Part shown: positions 1-8,511 of the stretch, piece after piece | Numbering within the stretch: position 1 is the first letter of the stretch | Layout: each line of letters starts with the position of its first letter | Assembly (NCBI GenBank): GCA_027038835.1 | Contig: JALWGC010000003.1 | Span: 1-64,000, forward strand | DNA: 64,000 nucleotides | Source: Helicobacteraceae bacterium | Lineage (GTDB): Bacteria; Campylobacterota; Campylobacteria; Campylobacterales; Sulfurimonadaceae | Reading direction: 5' to 3' | Made by a program: the position numbers and the translations under genes | Notes under the pieces: model-generated | What the model was told of the DNA's origin: nothing | The model's input: only the letters and a program-made list of their open reading frames with translations | Database searches by the model: none

Positions 1-155
1 TAAAGACGAAACTAAGACCGATACTGCGTTTATGGAAAAACCGATGCGGCGTGTCCAAAAAACTCGACGACAGACTCTCTACACTACTGCCTGCCATCCA
101 AAAGGTCAACCCCGACATAACCACCACGCAAGAACTCTTTAGCAGTGATGGTTAG
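1..155 (+). CDS. C-terminal end of an unidentified reading frame
   Basis: One frame is open from the window edge to a TAG at 153-155 and would give about 51 residues ending in ELFSSDG. It is rich in Lys, Arg and Leu and shows no motif I recognise. A second plus-strand frame is also open over most of this stretch, so I cannot be certain which, if either, is coding. About 100 bases with A/T-rich promoter-like sequence separate it from thiG. Confidence 0.22.
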   Translation, partial: KTKLRPILRLWKNRCGVSKKLDDRLSTLLPAIQKVNPDITTTQELFSSDG

Positions 156-253
156 CTTGATGTTTGCAAAGAGATCGAAAAAGTGCACCTCGTTTAATAG
201 GTATTTAAAAAACCTATGATATAAATATGCAAAAATAATAAAGAGAGTTACCA

Positions 254-1033
254 ATGAGCGATACATTGAAAATCGGAAAGTACGAACTGCATTCGCGCTT
301 GATTGTCGGAAGCGGAAAATACAAAGATTTCGAAACGACCAAAGAAGCGACACTCGCAAGCGGAAGCGAGCTTATTACCGTTGCGGTAAGGCGTTTGAAC
401 ATCACCGACCCTACAAAAGAGAATCTCCGCGATACGTTCGCGGGAACGAACGTGAAGTTTTTGCCAAATTCCGCGGGGTGCGTTACGGCAGAAGAAGCGA
501 TCACCACGTTTCGTCTGACGCGTGAAGCTACGGGGATCGACCTTATCAAGCTCGAAGTTATCGGCGATACCGAAAAAACACTCTACCCCGATGTTTTAGA
601 AACTATCAAAGCGTGTGAAGTGTTGGCAAAAGAGGGCTTTACGATCATGGCGTACACTTCGGATGACCCAATCATGGCAAAAAGACTCGAAGATGCAGGC
701 GCGCACGCGGTTATGCCTTTGGCTGCACCGATAGGAAGCGGTCTTGGAGTGCAAAACCCCTACAACGTCGTGTTCGTCAAAGAAGCGGTGAGTGTACCGG
801 TTATCGTCGATGCGGGAATTGGGTGTGCGAGCGATGCGGCGTATGCGATGGAGTTAGGAGCTGACGGTGTGCTTACCAACACCGCCATAGCGCAAGCCAA
901 AGACCCAATCGCCATGGCAAGAGCGATGAAAGCGGCAGTTGAAGCAGGACGTCTTAGTTACCTTGCAGGGCGCATTCCAAAACGCCCTTACGCGACGGCG
1001 AGCTCACCGGTTGACGGGCTCATTCAGTTCTGA
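254..1033 (+). CDS. thiG: Thiazole synthase ThiG
   Basis: ThiG builds the thiazole phosphate ring of thiamine from deoxyxylulose phosphate, dehydroglycine and ThiS thiocarboxylate in the cytoplasm. The 259-residue length is normal for the family. The N-terminal half has the conserved GSGKY and TVAVRR segments, and K99 in IDLIKLEV is the expected Schiff-base lysine. The C-terminal half carries the phosphate-binding DAGIG and GADGVL segments. The ATG follows AAAGAGAG at a suitable distance, with A/T-rich promoter-like sequence at about 200-240. No thiS or other thiamine gene is visible nearby, so partners must lie elsewhere. The stop overlaps the next start by one base. Confidence 0.96.
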   Translation: MSDTLKIGKYELHSRLIVGSGKYKDFETTKEATLASGSELITVAVRRLNITDPTKENLRDTFAGTNVKFLPNSAGCVTAEEAITTFRLTREATGIDLIKLEVIGDTEKTLYPDVLETIKACEVLAKEGFTIMAYTSDDPIMAKRLEDAGAHAVMPLAAPIGSGLGVQNPYNVVFVKEAVSVPVIVDAGIGCASDAAYAMELGADGVLTNTAIAQAKDPIAMARAMKAAVEAGRLSYLAGRIPKRPYATASSPVDGLIQF

Positions 1034-1443
1034 TGGATTACATGCTTCAAATGGGGCTTATAGCCCATAAGTACCTTATTTACGCCTATTTGGCGGTTTT
1101 GGCGTTTCATCTTTACAAACTCTTGAATGTCGAAGATGTCTCGGCGTACAAGCGTTTTATGCTCGTGTACAATCCGATGCTGGTATTGCCTACTTTAGGT
1201 GGGGTGATGCTCAGCGGGCTTGTGATGTTTACGGCGATGGGTTTTACTTTCAACGTCGCAAATACCGCTATGATAATAGCCTCCGTCGGACTTGTCGTAC
1301 ATGAATTCAAACGCGCAAAAGAGTTGCAACCGACTCTCAAAGAGGAGTTCGGCAGTTACAAAAAAAGGGCGATTCGCTATATAGCGACGAACTTTTTCAT
1401 CATCTTCGTCACTATCGTCATCGCCGTCAAATTCGCCTCATGA
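1033..1443 (+). CDS. Small integral membrane protein, four predicted helices
   Basis: A 136-residue hydrophobic protein. Helices appear around residues 13-30, 48-70, 77-93 and 115-134, with a basic loop (FKRAKELQ) before the last one. I cannot assign a family; the general look is that of short CopD/DUF2269-type membrane proteins, but no diagnostic histidine pattern is clear. Its ATG overlaps the thiG stop (TGATG) and its own end overlaps rsmE by four bases, so the three genes are probably translated as one unit. Confidence 0.75.
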   Translation: MDYMLQMGLIAHKYLIYAYLAVLAFHLYKLLNVEDVSAYKRFMLVYNPMLVLPTLGGVMLSGLVMFTAMGFTFNVANTAMIIASVGLVVHEFKRAKELQPTLKEEFGSYKKRAIRYIATNFFIIFVTIVIAVKFAS

Positions 1444-2111
1444 TTTTTCTCTACAACGACGAAGCGGGGAGCGAGCGCATCAAGCTAAGAGGCGAGGAAC
1501 ACAAGTACCTCGCCAAGGTGCGCCGCCACCAAGTAGGTGATATCATCTCGCTTAGAAACCCAAACGAAATAAAAACCCTCTACACATACACCATCGACAC
1601 CATCACCTCGCGCGAAATTATCCTTTTGTTGGAAAGCACGGAGGAAAAAGAGCTCAAGCCAAAGCGTTTTTTCCATCTCGGTTGGTGTGTCATAGACCCC
1701 AAAACGGTGGAAAAAACTCTCCCTGCACTCAACGAAATCGGGGTTTCGCGCATTAGTTTCATCTACTGCGAGCGGAGTCAGAAAAACTTCAAAATCGATG
1801 AAAAACGGCTCAAAAGGATACTGCGCTCTTCGAATCAGCAGTGTGGCAGAAGCGATTTTATGGAGTTTTGTTTTTATAAAAATCTCGAAACGTTCTTAGC
1901 GGCGCACCCAAACGTCAAGGTGTTCGATTTTTGTCAAAACTATTTGGGGGAAAAAGCGTCTTTGAAAGAGGCGCTTATAGGGTGTGAGGGTGGTTTTAGC
2001 CAAAAAGAGAAAGAACTCCTCGCCACGCAGGAGGTCTTCGCACTCGACACACCTCTTGTACTGCGCAGCGAAACGGCGGCGCTTAGCGTCGCTTCGAAGG
2101 TTTTAGTCTAA
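1440..2111 (+). CDS. rsmE: 16S rRNA (uracil-1498-N3)-methyltransferase RsmE
   Basis: RsmE methylates U1498 of 16S rRNA in assembled small subunits. The protein has 223 residues. An N-terminal PUA-like part contains the GEEHKYLAKVRR segment typical of the family (substrate-RNA side). The SPOUT part has SFIYCERSQKN and SSNQQCGRSD, and a C-terminal RSETAALSVAS knot segment that binds S-adenosylmethionine. The usual GGxxG-type loop is recognisable as GCEGGFS. The ATG overlaps the preceding stop by four bases (ATGA). The last nine bases overlap the convergent glcD gene. Confidence 0.93.
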   Translation: MIFLYNDEAGSERIKLRGEEHKYLAKVRRHQVGDIISLRNPNEIKTLYTYTIDTITSREIILLLESTEEKELKPKRFFHLGWCVIDPKTVEKTLPALNEIGVSRISFIYCERSQKNFKIDEKRLKRILRSSNQQCGRSDFMEFCFYKNLETFLAAHPNVKVFDFCQNYLGEKASLKEALIGCEGGFSQKEKELLATQEVFALDTPLVLRSETAALSVASKVLV

Positions 2112-3488
2112 GCCCATTTTCGATGGGTTTAGGATGTTGTTCGGATCAAACGCTTTTTTGATCGCTTTGAAAAGCTCCATCTCTGCATCGGTAAACGCCA
2201 TGTGCATATAGGGTGCTTTTGCAAGCCCTATGCCGTGCTCGCCGCTTAGTGTCCCACCCAAATCGACCGTCGCTTGAAATACCTCTTCGATCGCTTTGTA
2301 GCCTATTTCGACCTGTTTGGGATCGCTTCCGTCCACCATGACGTTGGTATGGACGTTACCGTCTCCCGTATGCCCGAAACACGGGATTTTGATCTCGTAT
2401 TTGTCGGCGATGGCGTAAAATTTTTCCAAAAGTTCAGGCAAAGCGGAGCGCGGAACGGTTACATCTTCGTTGATTTTCTTGCTTCCATACATCGTAATCG
2501 CCTGAGAAGCGTTTCGGCGCGCGAACCAAAGGTCGGCGGCTTCTTGGTCGTCTTTGGCTATTTTGAACTCGTAGCATCCGTTTTCGCGAAACACCTTTTC
2601 TATCTGTGCGAGTTGAAAATCGAGGTCTTGTTCGAGGTTCCCGTCCACATCGGTTACAAGCAACGCTCCGGCATCGGTCGGCAAACCTTTATGGTAGGTC
2701 TCTTCGACCGCGCGGATGGTGAGGTTGTCCAAAAACTCCATAGCAACCGGGGTAACGCCGCTTGCCATCGTTTTGTACACCGCCTCCATCGCTTCGCGTA
2801 CACTTTTGAAAATCCCCATCGCGGTTTTTGTCATTTTCGGTTTTGGAATCAGTTTGAGTGTGATTTCGCTCAAAACCGCAAGGGTACCTTCACTTCCGAC
2901 CAAAATCCCCGGAATGTTGTAACCCGCGACATCTTTGATGGTCTTTTTACCGGCACGAATCACTTCGCCGTTTGGCAGTACGGCGCGAATAGCCATCACG
3001 AAATCTTTGGTGATGCCGTATTTCGCCGCACGCATCCCCCCTGCGTTTTCGCTGACGTTTCCGCCGATGGTGGAATACTCTTGGCTGGCAGGGTCAGGCG
3101 GATAGAAAAGCCCCACCTCTTCGACCGCGCGCTGAAGCTCCTTGTTGATAACTCCGGGCTGAACGACGGCGACCATGTTTTTCATATCGATTTCTAAAAT
3201 CTTGTTCATGTGCTTCTCGAACGCCAAGACGATCCCCCCTTTGCTTGGGAGTGCACCGCCGGTGAAGCCGCTTCCCGCTCCTCTTGGAACTATGACGATG
3301 CCGTGTTCGTTGCAGTAGCGCAAAATCTCGCTGATATCCTCTTCACTTCGCGGAAAGACCACCGCATCGGGTTCGAAGTGGTTGCGCGTAGCGTCGTAGG
3401 AGTAGGCTATCATGTGCGCTTTGTCGCTGTAGATGTTCTCTTTGCCGACGATTTTTTCCAAAGTTTGCAGATGTTTCGCGTCTATCAT
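2103..3488 (-). CDS. glcD: FAD-linked oxidase, glycolate/D-lactate dehydrogenase subunit GlcD-like
   Basis: A 461-residue flavoprotein of the FAD-binding PCMH / VAO family that oxidises 2-hydroxy acids such as glycolate or D-lactate. The FAD pyrophosphate loop PRGAGSGFTGGA is near residue 75, with GGNVSENAGG further on. The C-terminal cap has the conserved FGHTGDGNVH and SGEHGIGLAK segments, where the histidines are catalytic or metal-binding. No glcE or glcF lies beside it, as in H. pylori, where HP0509 is also solitary. It overlaps the upstream PgbA-like gene by four bases, so the two are probably co-transcribed. Exact substrate cannot be read from sequence. Confidence 0.93.
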   Translation of the reverse strand: MIDAKHLQTLEKIVGKENIYSDKAHMIAYSYDATRNHFEPDAVVFPRSEEDISEILRYCNEHGIVIVPRGAGSGFTGGALPSKGGIVLAFEKHMNKILEIDMKNMVAVVQPGVINKELQRAVEEVGLFYPPDPASQEYSTIGGNVSENAGGMRAAKYGITKDFVMAIRAVLPNGEVIRAGKKTIKDVAGYNIPGILVGSEGTLAVLSEITLKLIPKPKMTKTAMGIFKSVREAMEAVYKTMASGVTPVAMEFLDNLTIRAVEETYHKGLPTDAGALLVTDVDGNLEQDLDFQLAQIEKVFRENGCYEFKIAKDDQEAADLWFARRNASQAITMYGSKKINEDVTVPRSALPELLEKFYAIADKYEIKIPCFGHTGDGNVHTNVMVDGSDPKQVEIGYKAIEEVFQATVDLGGTLSGEHGIGLAKAPYMHMAFTDAEMELFKAIKKAFDPNNILNPSKMGLD

Positions 3489-4285
3489 TTTTTCTCCAAT
3501 CCAAGCTCTTTAGCCAGCTTCGTTACGTTCGCTTCGCTCGAAGCGGCTATGTTCTTTTTGAGTGTTTCGTTGTTTGGGTTGTTTTTGTAGAGTAGTTCGT
3601 AGTAGTACGGTTCATAATCCTCCAGCTCGTCGCTACCCGCACCGAACCAGTTGGCGTCGATTTTATCGACACGTGTGTAAAACGGAAGTTTTTGCCCATG
3701 TTGTTGAAGCGGCGCTTTTTGGATGTTGAGGATTTTGAACGTATGGCAATCGAGCGTATAGAGGTTTTGTTCCAAGTAGAAAAAAACAAGTCCAAGCGAT
3801 ACGTTGTCGCAAAATGTCGTGAAATCCTCTTGCAAAGGGGTAGGATGCCCTTTGTAGGAGAGGTGTGTGGCGAAAACGTCTGGATGAACGAGCACTTCGT
3901 CGTGCATGGCGTTTTTGAGCGTGTAGTAGATATTTTCCGTAGGAGCTACAAGCAAACCTCGGTTGTAGGCAAATGCCAAAACGGCGATATCTCCCGCTTT
4001 GGCGGAGATTTTAAGAGTCGGCAGGTTGTTGTTTTTAAAGAGTGTAAAAGGGGTGAGTTCAAGTGTGGCTTCTTTTTTTGCTTTATCGAACGAAACGACG
4101 GTCGCATCGTTTAGGATGATGCTTCTGTCGTCACTTAGTTTGTGCACGATAAAGCCGCTCATCCCCACATCGATTTTGTCTATGTGGATGGTTGCCGTGT
4201 GCCCTTTGACCGAAGTCAGCGGAGTGGTGATGCTCGCTGCAAAAAGCGAGAGAGTCGCGAAAAAATATAAAAACAATGTTTTCAT
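3485..4285 (-). CDS. Secreted PgbA-like protein (plasminogen-binding protein N-terminal family)
   Basis: A 266-residue protein with a clear signal peptide (MKTLFLYFFATLSLFAA). The mature start contains TSVKGHTATIHIDKIDVGMSG, which resembles the N-terminal domain of H. pylori plasminogen-binding proteins. The context supports this: in H. pylori, HP0508 (pgbA) sits between csd3 (HP0506) and glcD (HP0509), as here. The C-terminal Lys/Glu-rich repeat region of PgbA, which contributes to plasminogen binding, is nearly absent; the protein simply ends with a short helix ending in lysines. The ancestral role is therefore probably in the envelope rather than with a host. Function unknown. Confidence 0.7.
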   Translation of the reverse strand: MKTLFLYFFATLSLFAASITTPLTSVKGHTATIHIDKIDVGMSGFIVHKLSDDRSIILNDATVVSFDKAKKEATLELTPFTLFKNNNLPTLKISAKAGDIAVLAFAYNRGLLVAPTENIYYTLKNAMHDEVLVHPDVFATHLSYKGHPTPLQEDFTTFCDNVSLGLVFFYLEQNLYTLDCHTFKILNIQKAPLQQHGQKLPFYTRVDKIDANWFGAGSDELEDYEPYYYELLYKNNPNNETLKKNIAASSEANVTKLAKELGLEKK

Positions 4286-4389
4286 CGAACTTTTTTTTCC
4301 TTTTTTTTGCGATATTATAGCAGATAAGTTCTATACTAAGCGTTTTTTTGCTACTCTAACGGATATTTTTTAGATTCGAGTAAATATAG

Positions 4390-5601
4390 ATGAACAAACT
4401 TTTCTTTTTCTTATTGTTGGCTGCGACGACGTTGTTTGGCTCCCATGTCGAAGAATACCGCTGGAAAAGCGATGAAACCTATTTGAAATTTTTGCAGCGC
4501 CTTGGACTGCCGAACAAACCACTGTACTACAAACTCGACAAAGAGGACCAGCGCCTTATGGAAGATATCAGAGGCGGGGTGCATTATCAGCTTTTGGTGG
4601 ATGACAAAAACGGCACTATCGAACAAGCGCTCATCCCTTTGAATGATGAGCTGCAAATCCACATCTACAAATCAAACGGCGCGTACGAGCTCGAAACGTT
4701 GCCTATCATCAGCTCTTCCAAAGAAGAAGCGTTCACGTTGACGATAGAGTATTCGCCATACTACGACATCATCAAAAAAACCGGCTCGAAAAAACTCGCT
4801 ACGGTTTTCATGCAAAGCTACAAACACTCGCTCAACTTCAAAAACGACATACGAAAAGGGGATAGGCTCGCGATGATATACGAGCAGAAATACCGCCTCT
4901 CAAAACCCTTTTCGATGCCCGTGCTCAAAGCTTCGGTTATAGAACTCGGAAAGAAAAAACATTTTATCTATCTCAACGACGATGGACGCTACTACGACGA
5001 AAAAGGGAAGCAGGTAGAGGGGTTCTTGCTTGGGCGTCCCATCCCCGGTGCGCGCATAACCTCCCGTTTTACCCGTAAACGGTGGCATCCGGTTCTACAC
5101 AGATACAGAGCGCACCTCGGGGTCGATTTCGGTGCAAGGCGTGGAACACCCATACGAGCCGCAGGAAGTGGGCGCATTGTTTTCGCAGGCTATACAAGAG
5201 GGTACGGCAATGTCATCAAAATCCGCCACAAAGACGGGTATATGACGCTTTATGCGCACCAAAAGAAGTTCAGACGGGGTATGAGGCGAGGGAAGTACGT
5301 CAAAAAAGGGCAGGTTATAGGGTATGTGGGCTCTACCGGGCTTTCTACAGGACCCCATTTGCATTTTGGGCTGTACAAAAACGGTCGCCCGATCAACCCG
5401 CTTCGAGTGGTGCAAGTGACGGTGAAACAGCTTCGCGGGAAAAAGTTGCGGGCGTTTAAAAAACTCAAGTCCAATTACGACAAAAGTTTGTTACTGCATT
5501 TGCAAAACGCCACCGCGTATGAAAAACATCCAAAATTCTACAGAGCGTGTTACTGTTACGACCGCTCCAAAAAGGGAAACGATGCCGTCTGTTCGAATTG
5601 A
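4390..5601 (+). CDS. csd3: Peptidoglycan endopeptidase/carboxypeptidase, Csd3/Pgp3-like (peptidase M23)
   Basis: A 403-residue secreted metallopeptidase. The signal peptide is residues 1-17. An N-terminal regulatory part (roughly 20-210) precedes the LytM/M23 domain (about 220-345). Zinc ligands are visible as H242 and D246 in HLGVDFG and as the HLH motif at 323-325. In H. pylori and C. jejuni the orthologue trims and un-crosslinks peptidoglycan and is needed for helical shape. It starts a seven-gene run on this strand. The C-terminal tail contains CYCYDR and ends in CSN. It overlaps the downstream Nudix gene by 20 bases. Confidence 0.92.
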   Translation: MNKLFFFLLLAATTLFGSHVEEYRWKSDETYLKFLQRLGLPNKPLYYKLDKEDQRLMEDIRGGVHYQLLVDDKNGTIEQALIPLNDELQIHIYKSNGAYELETLPIISSSKEEAFTLTIEYSPYYDIIKKTGSKKLATVFMQSYKHSLNFKNDIRKGDRLAMIYEQKYRLSKPFSMPVLKASVIELGKKKHFIYLNDDGRYYDEKGKQVEGFLLGRPIPGARITSRFTRKRWHPVLHRYRAHLGVDFGARRGTPIRAAGSGRIVFAGYTRGYGNVIKIRHKDGYMTLYAHQKKFRRGMRRGKYVKKGQVIGYVGSTGLSTGPHLHFGLYKNGRPINPLRVVQVTVKQLRGKKLRAFKKLKSNYDKSLLLHLQNATAYEKHPKFYRACYCYDRSKKGNDAVCSN

Positions 5602-6154
5602 TTCGGTAGAACCGTTGGTTGAGGGGAAGTTCATAACCCCCGTTCGTGTGCACTACACCCAAAGCGGTAGAAAAAAAACGTGGGAAGCGATAAAAAGTCA
5701 CGACAGCGTGGCGGTATTGCTCTATCATGTGGAAAAAGAGGCGTTCGTGCTTGTGAAACAGCTACGTATAACCACGATGCTCAACGCTCAAGAAGAGAAC
5801 GACGGCTATACCTACGAGTTGTGCGCAGGGATTGTTGATAAGGAGCTCACTCTTGCACAGATAGCCAAAGAGGAGATACTCGAAGAGTGCGGCTACGACG
5901 TTCCTTTGCAGAAGATACGCCGCATCACCTCCTACTACACCGGTGTCGGTTTTAGCGGTGCGAAACAGACGATGTTCTACGCCGAAATCGATGATTCTTT
6001 GAAAGTGAGCGAAGGGGGCGGAATAGAAGAGGAAGAGATAGAGCTGTTTTTTCTCCCCGTTACAAAAGCCAAAGAGTTCATGTACGATGAAAGCTATAAA
6101 AAAACACCCGGGCTTATAGCGGCGTTTTATTGGTTTTTCGATACAATCTCGTAA
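5582..6154 (+). CDS. Nudix hydrolase, UDP-sugar/ADP-ribose pyrophosphatase type
   Basis: About 190 residues from the ATG at 5582, chosen because AAAGGGAAAC precedes it; an earlier in-frame ATG at 5519 lies deep inside csd3. The Nudix box is present in the variant form AGIVDKELTL...EEILEECGYD: the metal-binding REUxEExGU core reads EEILEECGY, with Glu in place of Arg. This variant resembles UDP-sugar diphosphatases of the NUDT14 kind more than classic ADP-ribose enzymes. It would hydrolyse a nucleoside diphosphate sugar to a sugar phosphate plus NMP. Substrate assignment is inference. Confidence 0.85.
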   Translation: MPSVRIDSVEPLVEGKFITPVRVHYTQSGRKKTWEAIKSHDSVAVLLYHVEKEAFVLVKQLRITTMLNAQEENDGYTYELCAGIVDKELTLAQIAKEEILEECGYDVPLQKIRRITSYYTGVGFSGAKQTMFYAEIDDSLKVSEGGGIEEEEIELFFLPVTKAKEFMYDESYKKTPGLIAAFYWFFDTIS

Positions 6155-6169
6155 TCGAGGATTTGAAAG

Positions 6170-6376
6170 ATGGCGAAGAAAAAGAAAAGTGTCGATTTGA
6201 GCCAAGAGGAGCTTTATTTCGAGATAGAACAAGAACGTTTCAAGGCGCTGCGGTTTTACCCGTCGAATATGACGGTAGATGTCATGTGTTTTGTGGAAGG
6301 GAAAAAAAGCACGCAGCGAAATCTGCCGTTTTCACATTTGCCAAAGCGCGTCAAACAGTTGATAAAGCCGAAGTGA
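6170..6376 (+). CDS. Small basic conserved-looking hypothetical protein (68 aa)
   Basis: Starts MAKKKKSVDLSQ and ends in KQLIKPK. It has a basic start, an acidic helix (QEELYFEIEQERFKAL) and a C-terminal FSHLPKRVKQL motif. No signal peptide or membrane segment. It lies 15 bases after the Nudix gene and 10 bases before mlaE, and fills the gap neatly in the same orientation, so it is probably a real operon member. I recognise no family. Confidence 0.6.
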   Translation: MAKKKKSVDLSQEELYFEIEQERFKALRFYPSNMTVDVMCFVEGKKSTQRNLPFSHLPKRVKQLIKPK

Positions 6377-6386
6377 GGATGCGGCA

Positions 6387-7163
6387 ATGTTTGAAAAAGT
6401 GGGGGAAAAAACGCTTCAAACATTGAGTTCGCTCGTAGATGTTCTACGCTTTTTCGTTTTGTGCACCATCTCGATGTTTCGGCCTTCATCTTACAACCCC
6501 GCTATGATAATGGTGCTTATCAAGCAAATCTACTTCACCGCCGTTGGGATACTGCCGCTGTTTATTACGATGTCGGTGATTTTTGGAACTATCATCATCG
6601 GTGTCGTCATCTCGTTATCGACGCAGTACGGTTTGCAAGACAGCATCGGTTCTATCATCATCGCGTTCGTCGTGGACGAGTTCGCGCCGTTTTTTACCGC
6701 GCTGCTTATTTCGCTTCGCTCCTCCACCGCCGTCAACACCGAGATAGCGACGATGAAAGTCAACCATGAACTCGAGATGCTTCGAAGCTACAAAATCGAC
6801 CTTATAAGTTATCTGTTCATCCCAAGAATCATCAGCGGGATTGTCAGTGTCACTTCCCTCTCCATCCTTTTTGCCATCATCATGCTCGCAAGTGGATACA
6901 TCTTCGCGTTTTTCTATATGGGGATGGATTTGCATTCGTACAAACTGTTGCTGCTTAACGCCATAGAGGTCAAAGATATGGCGGTGTTGCTTGGTAAAGG
7001 GGTGGCGTTTGGGTTCGTAACGATGATGATTCCCATCTATAGCGGACTCAACGCTTTTGACAGCTACACCGCCATACCGATTTCGGTACTGAATGGCATG
7101 GTGAAGCTTTTTATTGCAATTTTCATTATCGAGGTGGCGTCATTACTTCTACAATCACTGTAA
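6387..7163 (+). CDS. mlaE: Mla-type phospholipid transporter permease (MlaE)
   Basis: A 258-residue MlaE-family permease with an N-terminal interfacial helix and about five membrane helices. The family segment with IIIAFVVDEFAPFFTALLISLR and the EIATMKVNHELEML coupling segment are clear; the latter contacts the ATPase. In Gram-negative bacteria MlaE sits in the inner membrane with MlaF, MlaD and MlaB and moves phospholipids between membranes. Gene order permease, ATPase-like, MCE protein, lipoprotein matches C. jejuni Cj1646-Cj1649. It overlaps the next reading frame. Confidence 0.92.
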   Translation: MFEKVGEKTLQTLSSLVDVLRFFVLCTISMFRPSSYNPAMIMVLIKQIYFTAVGILPLFITMSVIFGTIIIGVVISLSTQYGLQDSIGSIIIAFVVDEFAPFFTALLISLRSSTAVNTEIATMKVNHELEMLRSYKIDLISYLFIPRIISGIVSVTSLSILFAIIMLASGYIFAFFYMGMDLHSYKLLLLNAIEVKDMAVLLGKGVAFGFVTMMIPIYSGLNAFDSYTAIPISVLNGMVKLFIAIFIIEVASLLLQSL

Positions 7164-7615
7164 AACTCTTCGAGAAATACGAAGAGATAGGAACTTTTTT
7201 GGCACGAAATCCCCAAGGGGTACCGGTCTCCTCCAAGACACCGCTACTTGCGAATTTGGACATGAAAGAAAATATCGCTCTTATCAAAGAGGTGCACCGT
7301 AAAAAACCCAGACTCGAAGCGGAAGCGGAAGCGGTGGAGATGTTGCAGAAGATATCGCTTGGGCGAATCGGTTCTTTGCGAAGCAACAAATGCACCAAAG
7401 AGGAACTTTTTTACGTGATGATAATAAGAGCGCTTATGTGTGAAAGTGAAGAGATTTTCATCAAAACCCCTTTGCAACTTTTGGAAAATCTCAGCAATAT
7501 CTGCAAAATTATCGAAAATATAGAGATTTTAAATAACAACAAAGGTATAATGATACTCGATACACGCTCCAATCATTGGCACTACAAGGGATGCGGATGC
7601 AATATAGTAGAATGA
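7160..7615 (+). CDS. Degenerate MlaF-like ABC ATPase without Walker motifs
   Basis: This reading frame occupies the mlaF position but is only about 150 residues, against about 250 for a normal ATPase. The start is uncertain: GTG at 7160 or TTG at 7199. What remains looks like the second half of an ABC ATPase: LLANLDMKENIALIKEVH matches the region after the Q-loop. CTKEELFYVMIIRALMCESEE sits where the signature helix should be. EIFIKTP sits where Walker B (LLLLDEP) should be. There is no Walker A, LSGGQ or catalytic Glu. It is an intact frame in an intact operon, so it is probably expressed but unable to hydrolyse ATP. Confidence 0.65.
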   Translation, partial: VKLFEKYEEIGTFLARNPQGVPVSSKTPLLANLDMKENIALIKEVHRKKPRLEAEAEAVEMLQKISLGRIGSLRSNKCTKEELFYVMIIRALMCESEEIFIKTPLQLLENLSNICKIIENIEILNNNKGIMILDTRSNHWHYKGCGCNIVE

Positions 7616-8511
7616 AAACCGCCGTGGGGATTTTCGTCATCGTTTTTTTCGTTTCGCTCATAGGGGCGACATACCTTCTGCTCGATGCGAAAGGTTTCTT
7701 TCAAAAACGTTACAGCTACTATTTCATCACCGATACGGCATCTTCGTTCACTATCGGGATGCCCGTGAAATTTTCCGGCTTCGCCATCGGGTCTATCGAC
7801 AAAATCGAATTGCTCGACGACGGTCATGTGAAGACCATTTTTTCGATCACCGAGCAAAACCGCAAATGGATCAACAAATACACCTACTTGCTTTTGAAAA
7901 AACCGCTTCTTGGTTCGCCCCATATCGAGGTGCTCGCAAGTAGCGGCAACGGGTTTTTAAAACCCGGCTCGAAGCTTCCTATCATCATCACCGACGATAT
8001 CAACGACCTTGTAACGAAATTTGAACCGGTCGTGGACAAACTGCTCAACATCATCAAAAACATCGAAACGATCACCAACAATATGGCAAGCGAAGATTCC
8101 CCGCTTAACAAAACCATGCGCAATATCGAAACTTTCAGCGACAAACTCGCTAATGACGATTCTTTGCTAACGACCGTTACGGGGGACAAAAAAGCTGCGA
8201 AAAACGTGCTTGCATCGCTTGAGAAGATAGACTCGATTTTGCAAGATATCTCCAAAACGACAAAAACGCTGCAAGGGGATTTGGTACGACCGACCTCGCA
8301 AACGATCAAAGAGCTTCACGCCATCTTGGTCGATGTGCATGAAAAATTCAAAACGCTCCAGCCCCTTGTGAAGAGCCTCGGGGAGTCGGACAAAAGCGTC
8401 AAGAAACTGCAACAAAGCGTACAGGCGACCATAGAAAAAACCGACAAACTCATGGAGAAAATAGACTCCATCTTGATAGACGAAAAGAACAAAGAGGTGC
8501 AACTCCCATGA
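7597..8511 (+). CDS. mlaD: MCE-domain lipid-binding protein (MlaD)
   Basis: About 304 residues from ATG 7597; ATG 7612, which overlaps the previous stop as ATGA, is also possible. One N-terminal membrane anchor (TAVGIFVIVFFVSLIGATYLLL) is followed by the MCE domain (about residues 30-115) with GMPVKFSGFAIGSI. The rest is a long helical, probably coiled-coil tail with Lys/Asp/Ser-rich heptads. MlaD forms a hexameric ring under the outer membrane and holds phospholipid in its pore. It overlaps the upstream ATPase-like gene and the downstream lipoprotein gene. Confidence 0.92.
   Translation: MQYSRMKTAVGIFVIVFFVSLIGATYLLLDAKGFFQKRYSYYFITDTASSFTIGMPVKFSGFAIGSIDKIELLDDGHVKTIFSITEQNRKWINKYTYLLLKKPLLGSPHIEVLASSGNGFLKPGSKLPIIITDDINDLVTKFEPVVDKLLNIIKNIETITNNMASEDSPLNKTMRNIETFSDKLANDDSLLTTVTGDKKAAKNVLASLEKIDSILQDISKTTKTLQGDLVRPTSQTIKELHAILVDVHEKFKTLQPLVKSLGESDKSVKKLQQSVQATIEKTDKLMEKIDSILIDEKNKEVQLP

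Noticed and set aside
2103-2111. Overlapping convergent ends as a sign of an error
   Set aside because: Such overlaps also occur at 62618-62649 and fit the very dense packing; both proteins have normal lengths.
2274-3197. 307-codon plus-strand frame opposite glcD
   Set aside because: Antisense shadow of a well-conserved flavoprotein; no ribosome site and no recognisable domain.
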